A DNA stretch of 47,080 nucleotides from Pseudomonadota bacterium (GTDB lineage: Bacteria > Pseudomonadota > Gammaproteobacteria > Burkholderiales > Rhodocyclaceae), in contig JAKJFA010000002.1 of the NCBI GenBank assembly GCA_022705135.1, forward strand, positions 16,095 through 63,174. Direction: 5' to 3'. Every line of letters starts with the position of its first letter. Position 1 is the first letter of the stretch. The notes below the pieces were generated by a model. It was given only the letters and a program-made list of their open reading frames with translations, was not told where the DNA came from and made no database searches. Shown here piece by piece: positions 1 to 7,348 of the stretch. Made by a program: the position numbers and the translations under genes.

Positions 1-332
1 CCGCCGCAAAACAACGCCTGGCCGGCAGCAATATCGTTGCGGCGGCCAATCCGCACAATGAATATCTGCTGCTGGCGGTGCAACTGGGATTGATGGGGCC
101 TTTGTTGCTCGGTGCGTTGTTTGTGGTGGCCTGGAAGGCGGCGGCCAGGTTGTCGCCGCGCGATCAGCACCTGTTGCGCGCCCTGGTGGTGGCCATGGCG
201 GGCGGCTGCCTGTTCAATTCCTTCCTGTACGATTTCACCGAGGGCTTGTTTTTTGCCTGGGCTGCCGGCGTGTTGTGCAGTGGCTTGTCCGGGAATGTGG
301 ACAAAAAAACGCGGCCCTTGCAGGCCGCGTGA
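1..332 (+). CDS. O-antigen ligase family membrane protein, C-terminal part
   Basis: The reading frame is open from the window edge (first full codon at base 3) and ends with TGA at 330-332, so only the last ~109 residues are seen. The motif NPHNEYLLLAVQLGL followed by two hydrophobic segments is typical of the C-terminal part of Wzy_C/O-antigen-ligase-like inner-membrane proteins, which join or polymerise glycans on the periplasmic side. Its last codons lie inside a hairpin that works as a terminator for the opposite strand. Family assignment is fair; the exact glycan substrate cannot be told. Confidence 0.7.
   Translation, partial: AAKQRLAGSNIVAAANPHNEYLLLAVQLGLMGPLLLGALFVVAWKAAARLSPRDQHLLRALVVAMAGGCLFNSFLYDFTEGLFFAWAAGVLCSGLSGNVDKKTRPLQAA
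303..330 (-). terminator. Rho-independent terminator, minus strand
   Basis: ACGCGGCC (309-316) pairs with GGCCGCGT (323-330) across a six-base loop. On the minus strand the stem is followed by seven T (309-303). On the plus strand it is followed by GAAAA, so it is oriented for minus-strand transcription, although it overlaps the end of the plus-strand gene. Confidence 0.75.
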
Positions 333-411
333 AAATCCACACCAAAGGAGGAGGGTGGAGGAGACAAACCTGAAGCTCTGACCCTACAAACGTAGAGCCA
401 TCCATTCACAC
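303..411 (-). ncRNA. candidate small RNA with anti-Shine-Dalgarno tract
   Basis: No protein gene lies on the minus strand here, yet all parts of a short transcript are present: a sigma70-like promoter at 418-446, a probable start near 411, a small hairpin (CTAC/GTAG inside GCTCT/AGAGC, about 373-397), a single-stranded pyrimidine tract CTCCTCCACCCTCCTCC at 347-363, and a strong hairpin with seven T residues at 303-330. The transcript would be about 105-110 nt. The pyrimidine tract is complementary to Shine-Dalgarno sequences, as in many Hfq- or ProQ-bound regulators. This is inference from sequence only. Confidence 0.55.
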
Positions 412-417
412 GTCCGT

Positions 418-446
418 ATTATGCGTTGCACAAATGGGTTGCGCAA
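418..446 (-). promoter_or_regulatory. sigma70-like promoter for the candidate sRNA
   Basis: Read on the minus strand: TTGCGC (446-441), a 17-base spacer, then CATAAT (423-418). Both boxes match the consensus in four or five of six positions with ideal spacing. The predicted start is near 411. Confidence 0.5.
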
Positions 447-836
447 GAACTATTTTGCACCGCAGTAAATCCATATTATATGGACAGATACAAAAAGTTA
501 ATCAAATATAACAATATGAAATAAAAGGTAAAAAATCAATCAAAGAAATGGTATCTGAGTGTTTGTTCAGTGAAATGCGCGCATAAATATGGCCGGTTCG
601 GCGCTAAAATGCCGCGCCGCAGCATTGCGAAGGGGTGCGCGCTTTATCAACTTGGTAGTTTGCAGCTTGGTAAACGCAAGGGAAATCGGAATCTTGCGGG
701 GAAGCACGGTTGACGTTGGGAGATAGATGAGGGGATACTTGGGGCGGGTTGAATTTCCTTTCCAGTTTCAGTGTGGGATGAAGAAACTCCTCTCACGTCA
801 AAATTCCAATCAGCAGATTCTATTAGGGAGTAACTC
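447..836 (+). other. AT-rich intergenic region upstream of two lipoprotein genes
   Basis: Together with the sRNA this fills a 504-base gap. It is clearly richer in A+T than its surroundings at 465-560. It holds a 13-base palindrome (CCATAT/T/ATATGG, 471-483), a possible promoter at 710-739 and the ribosome binding site of the next gene. No convincing protein gene was found. Confidence 0.5.
710..739 (+). promoter_or_regulatory. possible sigma70 promoter for the lipoprotein pair
   Basis: TTGACG (710-715), 18-base spacer, GATACT (734-739). It lies about 100 bases before the GTG start at 837. The match is good at -35 and moderate at -10. Confidence 0.35.
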
Positions 837-1448
837 GTGGCAACTTTTCGCCAACTTATGTCTTGTTCCAAGCACGCTTTTTGGGCCATTGGCATTGCAA
901 TGCTCACAGGCTGCGCCAATATGTATGTAGATGGGAATACCCGTGAAATCAGCACATCAAGTTTCCGCAAGTCCAATCCGAACCATCCAGTTCAGGTGAT
1001 GTTCGAATTCCAAACCAAAGGCGTTGCCAATGCACACGTCACACAATTTCTTAAGGCCAGGGTTACAGAACAGATCAAGAATAGCGGCATCTTCAGCGAT
1101 GTCTCGGAAACCCCGGTCCCTGGCGGAGCCTTGCTAAGCTTGATATTGAATAACGTCCCAGTAACAGATGATGCTTTCAGCAAGGGGTTCGTTACCGGAT
1201 TGACGTTTGGGCTTGCTGGCTCACAGGTGACCGATGGCTATGTGTGCACCGTGCGCTATCTCAACGGAACTAACGATCCCGCGCTGGTTAAACAGGCACG
1301 TCACGCTATACACACGACTCTTGGCGCTTCTTCTGCACCTGAGAACGCCACTAAAGCGGAGAATGCTGAAGAAGCAGTCACACTGATGACCCGGCAGGTA
1401 ATTAGCAATGTACTCAATGATCTTTCCCATGATCCCTCATTTAAATAA
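837..1448 (+). CDS. putative lipoprotein, function unknown
   Basis: A 203-residue protein. The GTG start at 837 is chosen because GGGAG lies 8 bases upstream (824-828); an ATG at 858 is the alternative. Residues 1-25 form a signal peptide ending in the lipobox LTGC, so Cys26 would be lipidated. The mature part has no motif that I recognise. It contains a Gly-rich hydrophobic stretch (GFVTGLTFGLAGS) and ends in a helical, Ala/Glu-rich tail. It is followed after 5 bases by a second lipoprotein gene, so the two probably form one transcript and may act together in the envelope. No function is assigned. Confidence 0.65.
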   Translation: MATFRQLMSCSKHAFWAIGIAMLTGCANMYVDGNTREISTSSFRKSNPNHPVQVMFEFQTKGVANAHVTQFLKARVTEQIKNSGIFSDVSETPVPGGALLSLILNNVPVTDDAFSKGFVTGLTFGLAGSQVTDGYVCTVRYLNGTNDPALVKQARHAIHTTLGASSAPENATKAENAEEAVTLMTRQVISNVLNDLSHDPSFK

Positions 1449-1453
1449 TAGCC

Positions 1454-2041
1454 ATGAACAACAATCTTCTTGTCCGTAGTTTTAAAGTCCTGTTCCTTGC
1501 TATTGTCGCCAGTGCCATGATCGGATGCGCGTCAGTGACCATGCCACCGCCGTCTGCAACTGCCAGCACGGTAGAGAATCTGAGAGCGGCGAACATAGTC
1601 CCGGCGACGGCTGGTAAATTCGTGTTGGCCCCCGGAGTTAATCCTGAAGTTGACAAATCCTTAGGGGGGCTGCGTGGCTCTTCATTGCAGGCCACAAGCG
1701 GTAGCTTCTCTCAGCAACTGAAGGAAGTAATCATTGCTGAACTCAAGGCAGCTGGTTTGTATGATGAAAAATCACCCAACCAGATTGAAGGCCAATTGAT
1801 GGAGAGCCAAGTAGACGCAGCAGTTAGCGTTGGGACAGCACGCCTGTCAGCCAAATTCACCGTGGATCGCAACGGAAAGCGTGTATTCGACAAAGTGCTA
1901 TCCGTCGAAAGCCAGTGGGAATCCTCATTTGTTGGCGCCATCGCTTTACCTGCCGCAATTCATCAATACTCCTTGTTATACAAAACCTTAGCGGCAAAGC
2001 TCTTCGAAGACAAGGACTTCAAAGCAGCCTTGGCTCGTTAA
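1454..2041 (+). CDS. putative lipoprotein, function unknown
   Basis: A 195-residue protein with a signal peptide and lipobox MIGC (Cys25). The mature part alternates predicted strands and helices: one helix (SFSQQLKEVIIAELKAAGLYDE) sits near residues 84-105, and a conserved-looking strand region follows. This pattern recalls small outer-membrane lipoproteins that build up a beta-sheet domain, but no named family can be given with confidence. It starts 5 bases after the first lipoprotein gene and is followed by a 12-bp inverted repeat. Confidence 0.65.
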   Translation: MNNNLLVRSFKVLFLAIVASAMIGCASVTMPPPSATASTVENLRAANIVPATAGKFVLAPGVNPEVDKSLGGLRGSSLQATSGSFSQQLKEVIIAELKAAGLYDEKSPNQIEGQLMESQVDAAVSVGTARLSAKFTVDRNGKRVFDKVLSVESQWESSFVGAIALPAAIHQYSLLYKTLAAKLFEDKDFKAALAR

Positions 2042-2046
2042 TCATG

Positions 2047-2086
2047 CTTGCTACTGGAGGTAAAAAACCATACTTCCAGTAGCAAG
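2047..2086 (+). terminator. long inverted repeat after the lipoprotein pair
   Basis: CTTGCTACTGGA (2047-2058) is perfectly repeated as TCCAGTAGCAAG (2075-2086) around a 16-base A-rich loop. There is no T tract, so it is either a factor-dependent terminator or an mRNA 3'-end stabiliser. Confidence 0.45.
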
Positions 2087-2170
2087 GCACACGACATAGA
2101 CCTCTAAAACATCAGGCAGAGCCTGTCCAACGAACACTGACCCCGATCTTCTTCCCGTTGATTCTTCTGG

Positions 2171-2824
2171 CTAGGCGCTCTCTTGAGCGGCGGCCCGAAG
2201 GGGCGGGTGTGGGAGCACCGAAGCATTTAGCGCCTGGTTTTGCCAGGCGCTGGCGAAGCACTCGGAGCTCGCCCTGATGCTGACTCCGTGGTGGCGCATG
2301 GCATTTCTGCACAGGGCCAGTCCGGCAGGATCGATTCTGGTGACACCGGAGAGATCGAGTTCGTGGATGCCCGATTTGGTGAGGCAGAAGGAGAAATCGT
2401 TTTCCAGGCTGGCGTTGAGCCCGCCGGCAACGCACAGGACCTTTTTCCCCTCCATCGTGTGCATGCTGACACTGGAGGCATGGCCGCTGGCGAGTGCTTG
2501 GTCCAGGGCGTCCTTGACGAGCAGGCTGCTGATCGGACCGGCCTGAAAACGGGCGCCAAACAGGTCGCCCAGGCAACTCACCGTAATGGCGATGGTGTCA
2601 ATGCGCGCCGAGCCAAAAATCGAGAATTCACAACCGAAATTTTTTCCAACCTCGAGAGGGATTTCGGTGCGCACCATAAACCCCGAAATCGACAGATTTT
2701 CCAGGTAACCGCTGCCCAGCTGGCCGTTGAAGCCGATACGGATGGCGAGTGGCTTGCCGAAACGGATGCGTTGGTGCCGTCTTTGGTCGTGCATGGTGAA
2801 AAAAATGGTTGGAGATGAGGCCAT
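2171..2824 (-). CDS. PilZ-STAS fusion protein (predicted c-di-GMP responsive)
   Basis: Up to 217 residues; an internal ATG at 2794 gives 207 and starts closer to the PilZ domain. The N-terminal half has both c-di-GMP-binding signatures of PilZ: an RxxxR-type cluster (QRRHQRIRF) and NLSISG (NxSxxG). The C-terminal half (about 120-205) looks like a STAS domain: LDLSGVTRIDPAGLAL matches the usual strand-turn-helix, but the turn is DPAG, so the serine phosphorylated in anti-anti-sigma factors is missing, as in MlaB-type STAS domains. The protein is predicted to be cytosolic and may bind a partner under c-di-GMP control. The gene stands alone between genes on the other strand. Domain calls are fairly sure; the partner is unknown. 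Confidence 0.7.
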   Translation of the reverse strand: MASSPTIFFTMHDQRRHQRIRFGKPLAIRIGFNGQLGSGYLENLSISGFMVRTEIPLEVGKNFGCEFSIFGSARIDTIAITVSCLGDLFGARFQAGPISSLLVKDALDQALASGHASSVSMHTMEGKKVLCVAGGLNASLENDFSFCLTKSGIHELDLSGVTRIDPAGLALCRNAMRHHGVSIRASSECFASAWQNQALNASVLPHPPLRAAAQESA

Positions 2825-2953
2825 GCTATCAGACCCGCGTCGCCCGGGGAACCGATTTTCTTGGAAGAGGTTGATTCTTTTTTGTTGAAATTAATTGAAA
2901 AACAACCTTAAAAATATTATGTTACATATTGTTTGTTATAAATTACCTGAGAA

Positions 2954-3445
2954 ATGAAGTCTCGTTTCCTTGTTCTGGCCCTTGTGGCACTGGTTTTGGC
3001 GGGGTGCGCTTCTTCATGGCAGCGTTCAGAGGGGCCTCCGAGCTCGGAGGAGGGCTTGGCAAGCAGGGCTGCGGCGCGTGAAGTGGTGCTCTTCGCCCTG
3101 TCCTTGGTCGACACCGGATACCGTTTTGGCGGCAAGAATCCCCAGGCGGGTCTGGATTGCAGCGGCATGGTGTCCTATGTGTTTGATCAGGCGGCAGGCG
3201 TGAAAATGCAGGGAAGCGCTGCCGAGATGGCGCGGCGCGGTCGTCCGGTCGGCCGCTCCGAGCTCAGGCCGGGTGATCTGGTTTTTTTCAATACCGCCAA
3301 CCGTTCCTACTCGCACGTCGGGATTTATTTGGGCGGAGCGCGGTTCGTACACGCGCCCAGCAGCAACGGCCGGGTTCGCATCGACCGGCTGGACAGCACT
3401 TACTACGCCAAGCGTTTTGAAGCGGCGCGCAGTTATTTTGATTGA
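2954..3445 (+). CDS. NlpC/P60 family lipoprotein endopeptidase
   Basis: A 163-residue protein with a signal peptide and lipobox LAGC (Cys18). The NlpC/P60 domain shows the catalytic triad: Cys69 in LDCSGMV, His121 in SHVGIYL and His133 in VHAPSS. Enzymes of this family cut the peptide stems of peptidoglycan, typically between D-Glu and diaminopimelate. It would act in the periplasm anchored to a membrane. The size matches small Spr/NlpC-type lipoproteins. The upstream DNA (2870-2950) is AT-rich and likely contains the promoter. Confidence 0.88.
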   Translation: MKSRFLVLALVALVLAGCASSWQRSEGPPSSEEGLASRAAAREVVLFALSLVDTGYRFGGKNPQAGLDCSGMVSYVFDQAAGVKMQGSAAEMARRGRPVGRSELRPGDLVFFNTANRSYSHVGIYLGGARFVHAPSSNGRVRIDRLDSTYYAKRFEAARSYFD

Positions 3446-3524
3446 AACAAGTGCCTGCTGACGAAGCGGTTGCGGGGGCTGCTATCATGTCGGCTCTTTT
3501 GGCAGCGTACATGTTCGTTGGTTA

Positions 3525-4871
3525 ATGTCCACAGAGCCCTCAGGTTTTTCCTACTCCTTGTCTACGCTGCAACAACGGGCGGAGGAAGTCCTCGGCCATG
3601 CTCGCGAAAAAGGCTGCACGGGCTGCGAGGTCGAGGTTTCCGAGGCGTTCGGGTTTTCCGTCGGCGTGCGTTGCGGTGAAATCGAGACCATAGAGCACAA
3701 CCGTGACAAAAGCATCGGGGTCACCGTCTATTGCGGGCAGCGCAAGGGGCAGGCCAGCACTTCTGATTTTTCTTCTGCCGCCCTTCGGGATACCGTCGAA
3801 GCGGCGCGCAATATTGCTCGTTTTACTGCTGAGGACGGCTGTGCTGGGCTGCCGGAAGCCGAACTGCTGGCGACGGATTTCCCCGGCCTCGATCTGTATC
3901 ATCCCTGGCTTTTGCCTGTCGAAGACGCGGTCGAGATGGCGCGCCGCATGGAATCTGCAGCATTTGGCACCAGCCCCGAGATTCGCAATTCGGAAGGGGC
4001 ATCGGTGTCGACCCAGCAGTCGCAATTCGTGTTTGCCAATAGCCTGGGTTTTATGGGGGGGTACCCCAGCTCGCGGCATGACCTTTTCTGCGCGGTCATT
4101 GCGGGCGAAAACGAGGGCATGCAGCGCGATGACTGGTACAGTACCCACCGTAATGCCATCGAGCTGGAAAGCCCAGAAGCCGTCGGTGTCCGCGCGGCCC
4201 AGCGCGCCGTGGCGCGCTTGCGGAGCCGGCGTATCAAAACCGGTCAGGCTCCAGTACTGTTCGAGGCACCCGTGGCGGCCAGCCTGCTCGGACATTTGGT
4301 GCATGCCCTGAGCGGCGGCGCGCTCTACCGGAAGTCTTCCTTTTTGCTCGACCATCTTGGCCGGTCCATTTTCCCCCCTTTTGTCCGCGTCAGCGAACGG
4401 CCTCATCTTGCGCGCGGGCTGGCCAGTGCGCCCTTTGACGGCGAGGGGGTGGCAACGCATGATCGTGCGGTAGTTGAAGGGGGCGTTTTGCAAGGTTATT
4501 TCCTCAGTGTGTACAGCGCCCGTAAACTTGGCATGTGCAGCACCGGAAATGCGGGAGGAAGTCACAACCTGATCCTCGAACCTGGAGAGCAGGATTTCGA
4601 GGGGCTTCTCAAACTCATGGGGCGCGGCTTGTTGGTGACGGAATTGCTGGGTCAGGGCGTGAACATCGTCAATGGCGACTATTCGCGCGGCGCCGCCGGC
4701 TTTTGGGTGGAAGACGGGCAGATCGCCCACCCGGTGGAAGAGATCACCATCGCCGGCAATTTGCGTGAAATGTTCGGCGGCGTTCTTGCGGTTGGCCGGG
4801 ATGTCCTTGTGCGCGGCTCCAAGCAAACCGGCTCCCTTCTGATCGGCCGGATGACGGTTGGTGGTGCGTAA
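3525..4871 (+). CDS. pmbA: metalloprotease PmbA/TldE
   Basis: A 448-residue protein matching the PmbA/TldE family over its whole length: an N-terminal domain (GCEVEVSEAFGFSVGVRCGEIETIEHNRDK split across residues ~35-65), a middle region with HDLFCAVIAGENEGMQRDDW, and the C-terminal glycine-rich segments ARKLGMCSTGNAGG and GVNIVNGDYSRGAAGFWVEDG. TldD and TldE form a heterodimeric protease that degrades unfolded peptides and matures some peptide products and antitoxins. TldE lacks the zinc motif HExxxH of TldD, and none is seen here. tldD is not in this window. No clear Shine-Dalgarno precedes the ATG. Confidence 0.93.
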   Translation: MSTEPSGFSYSLSTLQQRAEEVLGHAREKGCTGCEVEVSEAFGFSVGVRCGEIETIEHNRDKSIGVTVYCGQRKGQASTSDFSSAALRDTVEAARNIARFTAEDGCAGLPEAELLATDFPGLDLYHPWLLPVEDAVEMARRMESAAFGTSPEIRNSEGASVSTQQSQFVFANSLGFMGGYPSSRHDLFCAVIAGENEGMQRDDWYSTHRNAIELESPEAVGVRAAQRAVARLRSRRIKTGQAPVLFEAPVAASLLGHLVHALSGGALYRKSSFLLDHLGRSIFPPFVRVSERPHLARGLASAPFDGEGVATHDRAVVEGGVLQGYFLSVYSARKLGMCSTGNAGGSHNLILEPGEQDFEGLLKLMGRGLLVTELLGQGVNIVNGDYSRGAAGFWVEDGQIAHPVEEITIAGNLREMFGGVLAVGRDVLVRGSKQTGSLLIGRMTVGGA

Positions 4872-4923
4872 TCGGGTTCTCACTCGGCCAGCGTATGGCT
4901 TGTGCCGAAAAATGGCGTTCTTG

Positions 4924-4960
4924 ATAGCGAAGGACTATCGATAAAATTGGAGGATTCAAT
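4924..4960 (+). promoter_or_regulatory. OxyR binding site
   Basis: ATAG-N7-CTAT (4924-4938), then 7 bases, then ATTG-N7-CAAT (4946-4960). This is the tandem, fully spaced four-half-site arrangement known for OxyR tetramers. It abuts the -35 box of the ahpC promoter, the position for activation by contact with RNA polymerase. It predicts peroxide induction of ahpC. Confidence 0.85.
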
Positions 4961-4989
4961 TTGTTCTCCTTTCCCGGCCGGCGTACCAT
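4961..4989 (+). promoter_or_regulatory. ahpC promoter
   Basis: TTGTTC (4961-4966), a 17-base spacer, TACCAT (4984-4989). The predicted start is near 4996, giving a leader of about 30 bases before the ATG at 5027. The weak -10 box fits an activator-dependent promoter. Confidence 0.65.
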
Positions 4990-5026
4990 CAATTTACTCA
5001 AAGAACTTGTCCATAAGGAGCACGCC

Positions 5027-5590
5027 ATGTCACTCATCAATACCGAAATCAAACCCTTCAAGACAACTGCCTTTCATGAGGGCAAGTTTGTCCCAGTCTC
5101 CAGCGCCGACCTCAAGGGCAAATGGTCGGTGGTGTTTTTCTACCCGGCTGACTTCACATTTGTCTGCCCGACCGAACTGGGCGATGTTGCCGATCACTAT
5201 GCGGAGTTCAAGAAACTGGGCGTTGAAATTTACTCCGTTTCAACTGACACGCATTTCACGCACAAGGCCTGGCACGACGCTTCGGAAACCATCCGGAAAA
5301 TCCAGTTTCCGATGCTCGGCGACCCGACTGGCGCCATATGCAGGAACTTCGGCGTGATGATCGAGGAAGAAGGCCTGGCACTGCGCGGCACCTTTGTCAT
5401 CAATCCAGAGGGTGTCATCAAGCTGTGCGAAATTCACGATAACGGGATTGGTCGCGACGCCAAGGAATTATTGCGCAAGGTACAGGCAGCGCAGTACGTG
5501 GCCAGCCATCCGGGCGAAGTCTGCCCAGCCAAGTGGACCCCAGGTGCACAAACCCTGGCGCCTTCGCTTGATCTGGTTGGCAAGATCTGA
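5027..5590 (+). CDS. ahpC: alkyl hydroperoxide reductase subunit C (peroxiredoxin)
   Basis: A 187-residue protein, the normal AhpC length. The ATG at 5027 has AAGGAG at 5015-5020; the longer open frame from 4961 would place its start within the promoter. The peroxidatic Cys47 lies in DFTFVCPTE and the resolving Cys166 in [10 protein letters not shown], as in typical 2-Cys peroxiredoxins of the AhpC/Prx1 group. The cytosolic decamer reduces hydrogen peroxide and organic hydroperoxides and is re-reduced by AhpF, encoded next. A perfect OxyR site precedes it and a strong terminator follows it, so it is probably made in excess over AhpF. Confidence 0.97.
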   Translation: MSLINTEIKPFKTTAFHEGKFVPVSSADLKGKWSVVFFYPADFTFVCPTELGDVADHYAEFKKLGVEIYSVSTDTHFTHKAWHDASETIRKIQFPMLGDPTGAICRNFGVMIEEEGLALRGTFVINPEGVIKLCEIHDNGIGRDAKELLRKVQAAQYVASHPGEVCPAKWTPGAQTLAPSLDLVGKI

Positions 5591-5621
5591 TTTAACGTCT
5601 TCAACTCCTCGTAACCTTCGG

Positions 5622-5650
5622 CCTCCGGGATCATCTCCCGGAGGTTTTTT
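5622..5650 (+). terminator. Rho-independent terminator between ahpC and ahpF
   Basis: CCTCCGGGA (5622-5630) pairs with TCCCGGAGG (5636-5644) over a 5-base loop and is followed by six T. It would end most ahpC transcripts and let a fraction continue into ahpF. Confidence 0.9.
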
Positions 5651-5673
5651 ATCCCAAAGCAGAAGAGGCCAGC

Positions 5674-7224
5674 ATGCTGGACGACAGCCTGAAAACCCAA
5701 CTCAAAGCCTATCTTGAACGTCTGCAGGTGCCAATTGACATCACGGCCTTCGTGGACGAGCGCGAGGACTCCGGTCGGATGCGGGATTTGCTTTCGGACA
5801 TCGCTGCGTTGTCCGACAAGGTAAATCTGAGCTTCCGCGAGGGGAAAAACGAGCGGGTACCTTCATTTGCTGTCGCGCGTCAAGGCGAAGCGCCCCGGAT
5901 TCGTTTTGCCGGTATTCCACTCGGTCACGAATTTACCTCGCTGGTGCTTGCGCTGCTGCACAGCGGCGGCCATCCGCCCAAGACCGATGCGGCGGTGCTC
6001 GAGCAAATCCGCGCCTTGCCGGGCAGTTTCCGTTTCGAGACCTACATCTCGCTTTCCTGCCACAACTGCCCGGATGTGGTTCAGGCGCTTAATCTGATGG
6101 CAGTGCAGAACCCTGGAATTGAGCATGTGATGATCGACGGGGCGCTGTTTCAGGATGAGGTCGACAGCCACCAGATCATGGCAGTGCCCACTGTCTATCT
6201 GAATGGCGCGCCCTTTGGACAGGGACGCATGGAACTGGCCGAGATTCTGGCCAAGGTCGATACCGGTGCCAGCCGCCGCGAGGCCGAAAAAATCAGTGCC
6301 AAGGCACCCTTTGATCTACTGGTGGTGGGGGGCGGTCCGGCCGGGGCGTCGGCGGCCATTTACGCTGCGCGCAAGGGCATCCGCACCGGGCTCGTCGCCG
6401 AACGCTTCGGCGGGCAGGTGCTCGACACCCTGGCGATCGAGAATTTCATTTCGGTCAAGGCGACTGAAGGCCCCAAGCTGGTGGAGGCTTTGGAGGAACA
6501 CGTCCTGGCCTACGACGTTGATGTGATGCCCTTGCAGCGCGCCGTTGCGCTGCAGCCGGGCCATCCGCACCGCGTCCTGCTGGAGAGCGGGGGGAACATC
6601 GTGGCCAAGGCAATTCTGATCGCCACGGGTGCGCACTGGCGCGAAATGAAGGTACCGGGCGAGCGGGAATACCGAGGCAAGGGGGTGGCCTATTGTCCGC
6701 ATTGCGATGGCCCGCTCTTCAAGGGCAAGCGTGTTGCCGTCATTGGGGGCGGCAATTCTGGCGTCGAAGCGGCCATCGACCTGGCGGGCATCGTCGAACA
6801 GGTGACCCTGATCGAATTTGAGGAAGGCCTGCGTGCCGACGCCGTGTTGCAGAAGAAGCTGGCAGCGCTGCCGAATGTGTCGGTGCTGACCCATGCCCAG
6901 ACCACCGAGGTGGTCGGCGATGGCCAAAAGGTCACCGGTCTCAACTACCGCGAGCGAGCGAGCGGCGCGGCGCACCACCTAGCCGTCGCGGGTGTTTTTG
7001 TCCAAATCGGACTCCTGCCCAACTCGACCTGGTTAAAGGACACCTTGAATCTCAACCGCTTCGGCGAAATCGAGATCGACGCGCAGGGGCAAACTTCGGT
7101 TGCGGGCGTCTTTGCAGCAGGCGATGTCACGACCGTCCCCTACAAGCAAATCGTCATTGCGATCGGCGAGGGTGCCAAGGCCGCGCTTGGGGCTTTTGAC
7201 TATCTGATCCGTCATTCGGAGTAG
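5674..7224 (+). CDS. ahpF: alkyl hydroperoxide reductase subunit F
   Basis: A 516-residue protein. Residues 1-200 are the tandem thioredoxin-fold N-terminal domain with the CxxC pair Cys129/Cys132 in [10 protein letters not shown]. The rest is a thioredoxin-reductase-like flavoprotein: FAD-binding [12 protein letters not shown], the redox pair Cys341/Cys344 in [11 protein letters not shown](P)H-binding [12 protein letters not shown], and the second FAD motif [17 protein letters not shown]. It passes electrons from NADH to AhpC. AGAGG lies before the ATG. It is 83 bases after ahpC, behind a terminator, so it is expressed by readthrough or from a weak promoter of its own. Confidence 0.97.
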   Translation: MLDDSLKTQLKAYLERLQVPIDITAFVDEREDSGRMRDLLSDIAALSDKVNLSFREGKNERVPSFAVARQGEAPRIRFAGIPLGHEFTSLVLALLHSGGHPPKTDAAVLEQIRALPGSFRFETYISLSCHNCPDVVQALNLMAVQNPGIEHVMIDGALFQDEVDSHQIMAVPTVYLNGAPFGQGRMELAEILAKVDTGASRREAEKISAKAPFDLLVVGGGPAGASAAIYAARKGIRTGLVAERFGGQVLDTLAIENFISVKATEGPKLVEALEEHVLAYDVDVMPLQRAVALQPGHPHRVLLESGGNIVAKAILIATGAHWREMKVPGEREYRGKGVAYCPHCDGPLFKGKRVAVIGGGNSGVEAAIDLAGIVEQVTLIEFEEGLRADAVLQKKLAALPNVSVLTHAQTTEVVGDGQKVTGLNYRERASGAAHHLAVAGVFVQIGLLPNSTWLKDTLNLNRFGEIEIDAQGQTSVAGVFAAGDVTTVPYKQIVIAIGEGAKAALGAFDYLIRHSE

Positions 7225-7287
7225 GTGCCGAATCCTTGCCGGTGCATGTGTTGCCTGCGGGTGATACGTGTGCCGCAAGGGAATAAA

Positions 7288-7314
7288 TTGCTGCGCTGCG
7301 GCATGCGTTATAAT
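7288..7314 (+). promoter_or_regulatory. dacC promoter
   Basis: A perfect TATAAT at 7309-7314 preceded by TTGCTG at 7288-7293 (15-base spacer). Predicted start near 7321. It lies upstream of the ATG at 7349 and argues against the longer open frame from 7268. Confidence 0.6.
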
Positions 7315-7348
7315 CCCGGCTCGTTTGACCCGACCCGTCGATTGCCCC

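Noticed and set aside
3540..4883. 447-codon open frame on the minus strand
   Set aside because: It lies exactly opposite pmbA, which has full family likeness. The long antisense frame is a result of high GC codon use.
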